From assembly GCA_964474285.1 (NCBI GenBank), contig CAYYSD010000064.1:1-15967 (forward strand): a DNA stretch of 15,967 bases. The letters run 5' to 3'. The notes beneath the pieces are model-generated. The model was not told the DNA's origin, searched no databases, and saw only the letters and a program-made list of their open reading frames with translations. This document shows, piece by piece, positions 1-6,477 of the stretch; position 1 is the stretch's first letter, and each line of letters starts with the position of its first letter. Source of the stretch: JACRBT01 sp964474285. GTDB taxonomy: Bacteria; Chloroflexota; Dehalococcoidia; Tepidiformales; Tepidiformaceae. Both the position numbers and the translations under genes were made by a program.

Positions 1-203
1 GCGTGAACACAACCATCCAGAAGACGCTCTATGGCCCGACGAGCCGCACGGACGGCACCGAGAACCTCGTGGGCGCCCTCCGCACGGCCATGGGCATGTG
101 CGGCGCGCACACGATTCGCGAGTTCCAGCAGGCCGAGATGGTGATCGCCCCTGCCATCAAGACTGAAGGCAAGATCTACCAGTTTGCTCAGTCGCAGGAA
201 TAG
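1..203 (+). CDS. guaB3: GuaB3-type IMP dehydrogenase family protein, C-terminal end (5' partial)
   Basis: Only the last 66 or so codons are present; the reading frame is already open at the left edge and stops at TAG 201-203. The tail contains LYGPTSRTDGTENLVGALRT followed by REFQQAEMVIAPAIKTEG. This matches the C-terminus of IMP-dehydrogenase-related (GuaB3-like) TIM-barrel proteins, where a DGT-x-NLVGALR stretch closes the barrel. The family belongs to the IMPDH/GMP reductase superfamily and acts in purine nucleotide metabolism. The CBS domains and catalytic cysteine loop that would separate true IMPDH from GuaB3 lie outside the window. A GTG at position 3 is inside the gene and is not its start. 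The last 20 nt overlap the possible TTG start of the next gene, and a strong hairpin follows 25 nt after the stop. Family assignment is fairly sure; the exact subtype is less so. Confidence 0.8.
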   Translation, partial: VNTTIQKTLYGPTSRTDGTENLVGALRTAMGMCGAHTIREFQQAEMVIAPAIKTEGKIYQFAQSQE

Positions 204-798
204 CCTTCGCGCCCTCGCGTTCATGACAACAGCGGCCCTCATCCTGGGGGCCGCTGTTTCTTCGTCCGCCAAGGCGGCCAGCTGCCGCTCCATCCCGGTC
301 GAACCCGGGATAGACGACCTGGCCGACATCGAAATGATCGTCATCGGCACTGTGCGCACGGAGAACGGCGGAGGACTGGCGCGTATCGAGCCCGAGTCGT
401 TTCTCAAAGGCGCCGCCAGCCGTGAGCCTGTGCGGCCGCGCTACCCGCCGGCGGAAGGGGAGTGCCCGTTGGCGCGGCTCGAAGATGGCGCCCGGATCGC
501 GGCGTTTCTGACCGCGCGGGACGGGGCGGTCGCGTGGCCGGAGGCGGGCCAGGTGTTCTGGCTTTCCGGCGGGGATGCGGTCCGCGGTGGCCCGTCACCC
601 ACGACAACGCGCGAGACAACGCTCATCACGAACGTTCGGCACATCACCGGCCAGTTCGCGGTACCCGCCGAGACGCCAGGTGAAGGTGCCAGCATCGATT
701 GGGTGGGGACCGTGCTGCCCGTCGGTGGAGGCCTCCTGGTGGTGTTCGCGATCAGCCTCGTGCTCATGCGCGTCTGGCACCGCATCGACCCGACGTAG
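184..798 (+). CDS. Exported, C-terminally membrane-anchored protein of unknown function
   Basis: I do not recognise a named family. From TTG 184 the product is 204 aa. Residues 1-31 look like a signal peptide: a basic n-region with SRRNSLR (loosely Tat-like), a hydrophobic core TTAALILGAAV, and an AKA cleavage site near residue 31. A second hydrophobic segment near residues 175-196 (LPVGGGLLVVFAISLVLMRV) is followed by a short basic tail, so the middle domain is probably outside the cell and anchored. That domain has a Cys just after the cleavage site, an IVIGTV strand, an FLKG turn and a second Cys in GECPLARLEDGARIAAFL. The layout is reminiscent of NTR/TIMP-like beta domains, which is inference only. 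The start is uncertain: TTG 184 overlaps guaB3 by 20 nt and gives the better n-region, while ATG 223 is the alternative; neither has a clear Shine-Dalgarno. An 11-bp hairpin lies within the signal-peptide codons. Confidence 0.7.
   Translation: MLSRRNSLRALAFMTTAALILGAAVSSSAKAASCRSIPVEPGIDDLADIEMIVIGTVRTENGGGLARIEPESFLKGAASREPVRPRYPPAEGECPLARLEDGARIAAFLTARDGAVAWPEAGQVFWLSGGDAVRGGPSPTTTRETTLITNVRHITGQFAVPAETPGEGASIDWVGTVLPVGGGLLVVFAISLVLMRVWHRIDPT
228..262 (+). terminator. Terminator-like hairpin after guaB3, inside the next gene
   Basis: AACAGCGGCCC (228-238) pairs perfectly with GGGCCGCTGTT (248-258), giving an 11-bp stem with a 9-nt loop, followed by a short T-rich tail (TCTT). It starts 25 nt after the guaB3 stop, the usual place for an intrinsic terminator. 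It also lies within the signal-peptide codons of the downstream gene. It could end most guaB3 transcripts and leave the next gene to read-through, or it could be a chance palindrome. The U-tract is weak. Confidence 0.5.
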
Positions 799-800
799 GA

Positions 801-1136
801 TCAGCCAGCAGCATCCAGCGCTTCTCTGAAGCCTTCGACGTTCCCGAACGAGACCTTGTAGGGGAAGAGTTCCGCCCTCATAACCTTGCCGATGACTGCG
901 GGGTCGCTTTCCATCGTGGCCCGGGCCGCGGCTTCGTCTTCCGCGACGAACACGACCAGGCCAAGGGTCTCCGGCGTCGTCGTCTGCGTCCGACCCACGA
1001 CAAGCATGACGCCCCGGGCGGCAAGGCCTTCGCAGTGTGCGGCGTGGCGGCTGAGGATCTCGCGCTCCGCCGGCGTTGGGCCGCTGACAAGCATTGCTGG
1101 CCGTTCGGGATGCAAGACATACAGCCACTGTTGCAT
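801..1136 (-). CDS. YciI-like (YCII domain) protein
   Basis: The product is 111 aa from ATG 1136 (MQQWLYVLHPERPAML). It has the dimeric alpha/beta-barrel (ferredoxin-like) pattern of the YciI family: a first strand WLYVLHPERP, a helix with the conserved histidine in LSRHAAHCEGL, a strand VMLVVGRTQ, a strand LGLVVFVAE, a helix AAARATMESDP, and a final strand ELFPYKV. The conserved His in the first helix and the Asp-Pro before the last helix are both present; these form the putative active site in YciI-type proteins, whose reaction is mostly unknown. Length fits the family (about 95-120 aa). The frame is open further upstream to 1193, but that would run into the terminator hairpin, so ATG 1136 with a GGAG about 10 nt upstream is preferred. 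It lies downstream of the LLM oxidoreductase gene and converges with the exported-protein gene, with a 2-nt gap. Confidence 0.8.
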   Translation of the reverse strand: MQQWLYVLHPERPAMLVSGPTPAEREILSRHAAHCEGLAARGVMLVVGRTQTTTPETLGLVVFVAEDEAAARATMESDPAVIGKVMRAELFPYKVSFGNVEGFREALDAAG

Positions 1137-1186
1137 CGAGCATGACTCCGCGAGAGTGTCTCTGAGCGTAGCCTCTCCAACGGGCG

Positions 1187-1223
1187 CCCACAAACACAGA
1201 GCCCGGACCAGCGTCCGGGCTCT
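1187..1223 (-). terminator. Intrinsic terminator after the LLM oxidoreductase gene
   Basis: AGAGCCCGGAC (1198-1208) and GTCCGGGCTCT (1213-1223) form a perfect 11-bp stem with a CAGC tetraloop. Read leftward, the stem is followed by a T-rich stretch (GTGTTTGTG). It begins about 31 nt beyond the stop of the LLM gene and ends before the YciI start at 1136. It therefore separates these two same-strand genes. The stem is strong; the U-tract is interrupted. Confidence 0.7.
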
Positions 1224-1254
1224 TCGGTCGGGTGACTCGCGACGGCAAACGCGG

Positions 1255-2313
1255 TTAGACCGGGTTCTCCAGGCCTCGCGGGATGCCGGGCGTCTTCACG
1301 GCCTGGACAGCCTTCATGACGGCCGCGGCACGCTCGCGCTGCTCGGGTGTTCCCATGGGCAGGGCGAGTCCGACGCGGCTCGCGTATTCGCGGTGGTCGC
1401 GGATGAAGTCCGGCAGTTTGTCGTAGGTGGACGTCTGCGCGAAGACCCGCAGCACGTCTTCGGGGATGACCTTACGCATTTCGTCCCACTTGCCCTGCAG
1501 CGAGAGCGAGTGGAGTTGCATGCCGAGGTCCTTGAGTCCGTGGACTTCGAAGACCTCGTGATAGCTCCGCGTGGAGCCGTAGAACGAGATCGGCTGGCGC
1601 AGGCGATCGAGTCCCTGTTCGATTTCGCTGTCGTTCTCACCGAAGACGGTGAAGCCGCCGCCGCTGATCTCGATGTCGGTCCATGTGCGGCCGCCACGCT
1701 TGAGGCCGATGGCAACGTTGGGAAGGACAACCTCGCGCATGTACTTATCGGTCATGAAGCCGTGGGGCATGACCACATCGGCGACGTGTCCGGCGACGCG
1801 AGCCATGGCATCGCCGACGAGGGCGAGCCCGATCTTCGGGTTCGGGTAGGGGATCGGACCCGGGTTGAAGTTCGGCGTCATCAGTGTGAAGTGGTAGTAC
1901 TTGCCGATGTATTCCGGCTTCTGTCCGGTGCGGAAAGCCTCCCACACCGCGCGCATCATCTGGATGTATTCCTTCATGCGCGTGGCCGGGGCTCCTGGCC
2001 ATTCGGTGCTGAACCGGTTGATGTTGTGACCTTTCACCTGGCTGCCAAGCCCGATCGTGAATCGGCCCTTGCTCAGGTGTTGAATCTCCCACGCTTCCAT
2101 CGCGAGGACGGTGGGGCTCCGCGGGAAGGCGATGGTGACGGAGGTCTGGATCTCCATCCTCGTTGTGTTCGCGGCCGCAATGGTCGCGGCAAGGATCGAA
2201 TCGTGCTGCGTTTCCGGCGCGCTGACGAAGTCGAAACCGGCCTCTTCGGCGCGGCGGGCGGAGTCCGCAACCGAATCGAGCCAGCCGCCCCCGAATCCAC
2301 CACCAATCTTCAT
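1255..2313 (-). CDS. LLM-class (luciferase-like) F420/flavin-dependent oxidoreductase
   Basis: The product is 352 aa from ATG 2313, with an excellent AAGGAG seven nt upstream, so the open frame extending to 2400 is ignored. The sequence follows the luciferase-like TIM barrel: an N-terminal strand MKIGGGFGG, then ADSARRAEEAGFDFVSAPET (helix 1 and strand 2), then SVTIAFPRSPTVLAMEAW. Next come HLSKGRFTIGLGSQVKGHN, the family's GRF-GLGSQ motif near the cofactor phosphate site, and MKEYIQMMRAVWEAFRTG. The strand PKIGLALVGDAMARVAGHVADVV completes the family signature. These enzymes bind coenzyme F420 or FMN and act on varied substrates; the cofactor cannot be read with certainty, but the overall form is like F420-dependent members. 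It lies 90 nt downstream of the HAD gene, with its own possible promoter in the gap, and ends before a strong terminator. The substrate is unknown. Confidence 0.9.
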   Translation of the reverse strand: MKIGGGFGGGWLDSVADSARRAEEAGFDFVSAPETQHDSILAATIAAANTTRMEIQTSVTIAFPRSPTVLAMEAWEIQHLSKGRFTIGLGSQVKGHNINRFSTEWPGAPATRMKEYIQMMRAVWEAFRTGQKPEYIGKYYHFTLMTPNFNPGPIPYPNPKIGLALVGDAMARVAGHVADVVMPHGFMTDKYMREVVLPNVAIGLKRGGRTWTDIEISGGGFTVFGENDSEIEQGLDRLRQPISFYGSTRSYHEVFEVHGLKDLGMQLHSLSLQGKWDEMRKVIPEDVLRVFAQTSTYDKLPDFIRDHREYASRVGLALPMGTPEQRERAAAVMKAVQAVKTPGIPRGLENPV

Positions 2314-2357
2314 GTGTGCTCTCCTTGTCCTTTCCGATGCCCGCCCAACGCGTGCCG

Positions 2358-2382
2358 ATTCTACCCGGAGATCGTTCGGTCG
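2358..2382 (-). promoter_or_regulatory. Possible promoter of the LLM oxidoreductase gene
   Basis: Read leftward, TAGAAT (2358-2363) is a 5/6 match to the -10 consensus and lies about 45 nt before the ATG. The best -35 candidate is a weak TTGTGC, 19 nt upstream of it. It would let the LLM gene be expressed separately from the hisS-prfA-prmC-HAD run. Confidence 0.35.
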
Positions 2383-2403
2383 GCACAAATTGCCCGGCAA
2401 CGC

Positions 2404-3189
2404 TCAGATGTGGATGGACTCGAGCAGCTCGGCGAGGGGTTCATCGCCATCCGGCAGGACATCATCCGCCGCGTCCAGCGCATAGCGGTCCGCGTGCGCC
2501 AGCGCGAGGCCGCGTCCCGCCCATGCGAGCATGGATGCGTCGTTCACGGAATCGCCCACGGCCAGGACGCTATGCCTGTCGATGCCGAGGTCATCGCAAA
2601 TGAGAGAAAGGGCGTGCCCTTTGTTCGCGTCGGTGGCGACTGCCACGGTGACTTCCGGGAAGTCGATGAAGTGCATGGCGCCCGCATGGACCTGCGCGAG
2701 GTGGCGGTGGACGGTTGGCGCCAGTTCGCGCGTGGATATCACGTCGACGCACGACGGGTCGCGGGCCAGGCGCTCCGGCGACGGGTCGTACTCGGCTTCC
2801 ACGATCGAAAGGCGGCAGAAGTCGCGTGAAGCCGGGTTGTCGCGTGTGACGGCATAACGCGTCGGAGTCGCCCAGGCGTGAAGGTATCCGTTCTCGCGTG
2901 CGAACTCCGAGACCGCCAGCGCGTGCGCCCGTGGGAGGGCGAATTCATGAAGCAGGTCGCCGCTGAGCGCGTGGACGGTGGCACCCTGCAGGCAGATGAG
3001 CGGCGAGGTGATCGAGAGGTGGCGCGCCACAAGCGCGGTGCCCGGGAACATCCGCCCCGAAGCCAGGACGACCGCCACGCCGCCAGCGTGGAGACGGTGG
3101 ATGGCCTTTGTCATGCGTTCGGAGGGCAGGGTGGCCGGGGAGAGCACGATGGTGCCGTCGATATCGAGGGCGACGAGCTTCACGCCCAT
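2404..3189 (-). CDS. Cof-type HAD-superfamily phosphatase (class IIB)
   Basis: The product is 261 aa, a normal length for Cof-like HAD hydrolases. All four HAD motifs are visible: motif I DIDGT (residues 9-13, nucleophile Asp9 and acid/base Asp11), motif II Ser44 in LASGRM, motif III Lys190 in DANKGHAL, and motif IV GDSVND (212-217), the Mg2+ ligands. The long insert between motifs II and III is the C2 (type IIB) cap that sets specificity. Members usually dephosphorylate sugar phosphates, phosphonates or cofactor intermediates such as FMN precursors; the substrate cannot be read here. The ATG at 3189 overlaps the end of prmC by 10 nt, which suggests translational coupling. No separate promoter is evident, so it is probably cotranscribed with prfA-prmC. 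Confidence 0.92.
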   Translation of the reverse strand: MGVKLVALDIDGTIVLSPATLPSERMTKAIHRLHAGGVAVVLASGRMFPGTALVARHLSITSPLICLQGATVHALSGDLLHEFALPRAHALAVSEFARENGYLHAWATPTRYAVTRDNPASRDFCRLSIVEAEYDPSPERLARDPSCVDVISTRELAPTVHRHLAQVHAGAMHFIDFPEVTVAVATDANKGHALSLICDDLGIDRHSVLAVGDSVNDASMLAWAGRGLALAHADRYALDAADDVLPDGDEPLAELLESIHI

Positions 3190-3991
3190 CGCGCGGTTAC
3201 CACCCGCTCAATGCCGGCGAGGTCCCGCGTAATCGCCGTGGCAGCGCCAGCTTGCTGGCACAGGTGGGCCACTTCCGCGGCCTGGCCCATGCCCACTTCG
3301 AGTGCAAGCAACCGGGGCTTCAGCCGATTGCCACAATCGGCGATCAGTTCGCGAATGAGGTCAAGCCCGTCGTGGCCGCCATCGAGCGCAATGCGCGGTT
3401 CCCAATCGCGGACTTCGGGCTCAAGCGCCGCAATCTCATCGGTGGCGATGTAGGGCAGGTTCGCCACGATGACCCCGGCCGCGGCGACGCCGCTCGCCAG
3501 GTGACCGCGCATGAAGGTCACCGTGGCCGCGTGGCGAACGGCATTCCGGCGGGCAAGCCGGAGTGCCGACGGACTGGCGTCGACGGCGAGCACAGTGAAT
3601 GCGGTTTCCAACGCCAGGCTGATGGCGAGGCACCCGCTGCCGGTGCCCACATCGAGCACGGTGGTCTCCTCGGGCAGTTTCTCCGCCACGAGAATGTCGA
3701 TGAGCAACTCCGTTTCGGGCCGCGGGATAAGGACGTCCGGGCTCACGCTGAATTCGCGCCCGTAGAAGAACGCGTTGCCGCGGATGTATGCCGTGGGTTC
3801 TCGCCGGAGCCGTCGTTCGATGGCGGCGTCAACGGATTCCGTCAGCGCCTCGGGCACCGCGGCGCCGCGGAAGTAGTCGACACGGGAGATGCGTGCGATG
3901 TCTCGCACCAGGATCTCGGCTTCGCACGCCGCATCTGCGATGCCGGCGCCGGCGAGTGCAGTCTTTGCCTCACGGGCCCGTTCCCGCGCGA

Positions 3992-3995
<4 letters not shown>
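3180..3995 (-). CDS. prmC: Peptide chain release factor N5-glutamine methyltransferase PrmC
   Basis: The product is 271 aa, close to the usual 275-290. An N-terminal helical domain (about residues 1-75) precedes a Rossmann-type SAM methyltransferase domain. The PrmC signature PRPETE (91-96) is followed by the SAM-binding glycine loop DVGTGSG (115-121). The acidic end of strand 2 is at AVDASPSAL, and the catalytic tetrapeptide NLPY is at 179-182. NLPY is a known alternative to the NPPY of E. coli PrmC and holds the glutamine amide. The enzyme methylates the GGQ glutamine of class I release factors, raising termination efficiency. The ATG (3993-3995) overlaps the prfA stop as ATGA, so translation is coupled to that of its substrate protein. 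Its 3' end overlaps the HAD gene. Confidence 0.95.
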
Positions 3996-5071
<1,076 letters not shown>

Positions 5072-5114
5072 AGTTGCGGAAGCACGCCGTTCGTTCGGGC
5101 GGGTCAGTGATTCG

Positions 5115-5143
5115 AGTATATCACCCGGCCTGTCAGGGCCGAA
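5115..5143 (-). promoter_or_regulatory. Possible extended -10 promoter for prfA-prmC
   Basis: In the hisS-prfA gap, read leftward, TGATATACT (5115-5123) has an extended -10 TG followed by TATACT, a 5/6 match. There is no good -35 (TTCGGC at 17 nt spacing), which extended -10 promoters tolerate. It would start a transcript about 35-40 nt ahead of prfA. Supported by motif only. Confidence 0.35.
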
Positions 5144-6410
5144 CGGTGGCCGCGATCGTCCCGACGATGTCCGCCAGGGCGACTTCTTGCTGCTTGGCTT
5201 CGCCGGCGAGGTCCTTGATGACCACGCTCCCACGGGCGAGTTCGTCTTCGCCGAGGATGACGGCCACCTGCGCGCCACTCGAATTCGCCGCCCGCATCTG
5301 TGCCTTGAAGGAGCGCTCACCTTCGCCAAGGACGACGGAGATGCCCGCGGCGCGAAGGTGACCGGCTACACGCACCGCCGTCGCGCCTGACCCGGCGCCC
5401 TTGTGCACCACGTATGCCTGGGCTGCCGGCCCCGGCTCGCAAACCACGTTGTTGCGCTCCATCTCAAGGATGACGCGTTCGAACCCGCTGCCGAAGCCCA
5501 TGCCCGGGGTGTGCGGCCCCCCGAGAATCTCCATGAGCCCGTCGTAGCGGCCCCCGGCGCCGATCGTTCCCTGGGCGCGTTCGTCGTTGAGCGGAACAAT
5601 CTCGAATACGGTCCGGTTGTAGTAGTCCAGGCCCCGCACGAGGAGAGGATCGATGCGGTAGGCGACGCCCGCGGCTTCCAGGGCACCAGCCACCGTCGCA
5701 TGGTGCTCGGCGGCGGCCGGGCTCAGGCAGTCGATGAGCTTGGGTGCGGCGTCCTTATACGGCTGGTCACGTTCGTCTTTGCTGTCGAGCAGGCGCAGCG
5801 GGTTGCGCTCGAATCGCCGGCGGGAGTCCTCGCTGAGCTTGTCCAGGTGCGGCCGATAGTAGTCCTGCAGCCGCCGCACGTAATCGCGCCGGGGCTCCGG
5901 GTCGTCGATGGAGCCGAGCCGCACTTCGATGTCGCGGATGCCGAGGCGCTCGTAGAGCCGCCAGAGGAGTTCTATTACCTCGGCATCGACGAGCGGGCTG
6001 GATGAGCCGAGGACTTCCACATCGAACTGGGTGTGCTGGCGGTAGCGGCCCTTCTGGGGGCGGTCGTAGCGGAACATGGGATGCGTGGTGTAGAGCCGCA
6101 CGGGCTGGGGGAGGCTGCCCATGCCGTGTTCAAGGTACGCTCGGCAGATGGCCGGTGTTGCTTCTGGCGTGAGCGCCTGGAGCTCTTCGCCGCGGTCCAG
6201 GAAGGTGTACATCTCCTTTTCGACAATGTCCGTGGTATCGCCGCTGCCCTTTTCGAAGAGTCCTGCTGCTTCGAAGATGGGGGTATCGATTCGCCGGTAG
6301 CCGAAGAGGCGCGTGACTTCGAGGATCGCTTCATTGACCGCGTGCCAGTAGGGCTGCGCGGCAGGGAGAATGTCCTGGGTACCGCGGGGCGCCTGGAAAC
6401 GAGCAGTCAT
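5133..6410 (-). CDS. hisS: Histidine--tRNA ligase
   Basis: The product is 425 aa, the normal length for bacterial HisRS. It begins with the typical FQAPRGTQDILP. Class II motif 2 spans the TTHPMFRYDRPQKGRYRQHTQ region (around residues 108-127). The histidine-specific HisA motif LVRGLDYYNRTVFEI starts at 257, with Arg259 as the catalytic arginine. Motif 3 is in GMGFGSGFERVILEM (303-317). The C-terminal anticodon-binding alpha/beta domain (about 327-425) includes AYVVHKG and SFKAQMRAANSSGAQ. The enzyme charges tRNA-His in the cytoplasm. The ATG at 6410 is in the expected place, though no strong Shine-Dalgarno precedes it. It heads the leftward run hisS-prfA-prmC-HAD and is divergent from rel across a 67-nt gap, a common bacterial neighbourhood. 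Confidence 0.97.
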   Translation of the reverse strand: MTARFQAPRGTQDILPAAQPYWHAVNEAILEVTRLFGYRRIDTPIFEAAGLFEKGSGDTTDIVEKEMYTFLDRGEELQALTPEATPAICRAYLEHGMGSLPQPVRLYTTHPMFRYDRPQKGRYRQHTQFDVEVLGSSSPLVDAEVIELLWRLYERLGIRDIEVRLGSIDDPEPRRDYVRRLQDYYRPHLDKLSEDSRRRFERNPLRLLDSKDERDQPYKDAAPKLIDCLSPAAAEHHATVAGALEAAGVAYRIDPLLVRGLDYYNRTVFEIVPLNDERAQGTIGAGGRYDGLMEILGGPHTPGMGFGSGFERVILEMERNNVVCEPGPAAQAYVVHKGAGSGATAVRVAGHLRAAGISVVLGEGERSFKAQMRAANSSGAQVAVILGEDELARGSVVIKDLAGEAKQQEVALADIVGTIAATVRP

Positions 6411-6442
6411 GAGTGTGCAACGTCCGGTTAGAAGATGTACAT

Positions 6443-6450
6443 GGTAGGAT
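6443..6450 (+). promoter_or_regulatory. Possible extended -10 element for rel
   Basis: In the 67-nt hisS-rel gap, GGTAGGAT (6443-6450), preceded by T at 6442, reads as TGG plus TAGGAT, an extended -10 with a 4/6 hexamer. No recognisable -35 is present. It would give a leader of about 20-40 nt before rel. Weak evidence. Confidence 0.25.
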
Positions 6451-6477
6451 AGAGGCCTGAACCTGCCCCCGGCAAAA

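Noticed and set aside
838..856. GTTC-CC-GAAC inverted repeat
   Set aside because: The arms are in the opposite order to a LexA box and lie within YciI coding sequence; probably chance.
2384..2400. Short TTGCC/GGCAA hairpin after the HAD gene
   Set aside because: The stem is only 4-5 bp with almost no loop, followed by a minimal TTT; not a credible terminator.
886..2829. Very long open frame on the + strand (647 codons)
   Set aside because: It lies antisense across the YciI, LLM and HAD genes, which have clear motifs and ribosome-binding sites; its product is Arg/Asp/His-rich with no domain. Typical of GC-rich shadow frames.
5072..5329. N-terminal extension of prfA by 86 codons
   Set aside because: The extension overlaps the 3' end of hisS and has no RF1 homology; ATG 5071 gives the standard RF1 length.
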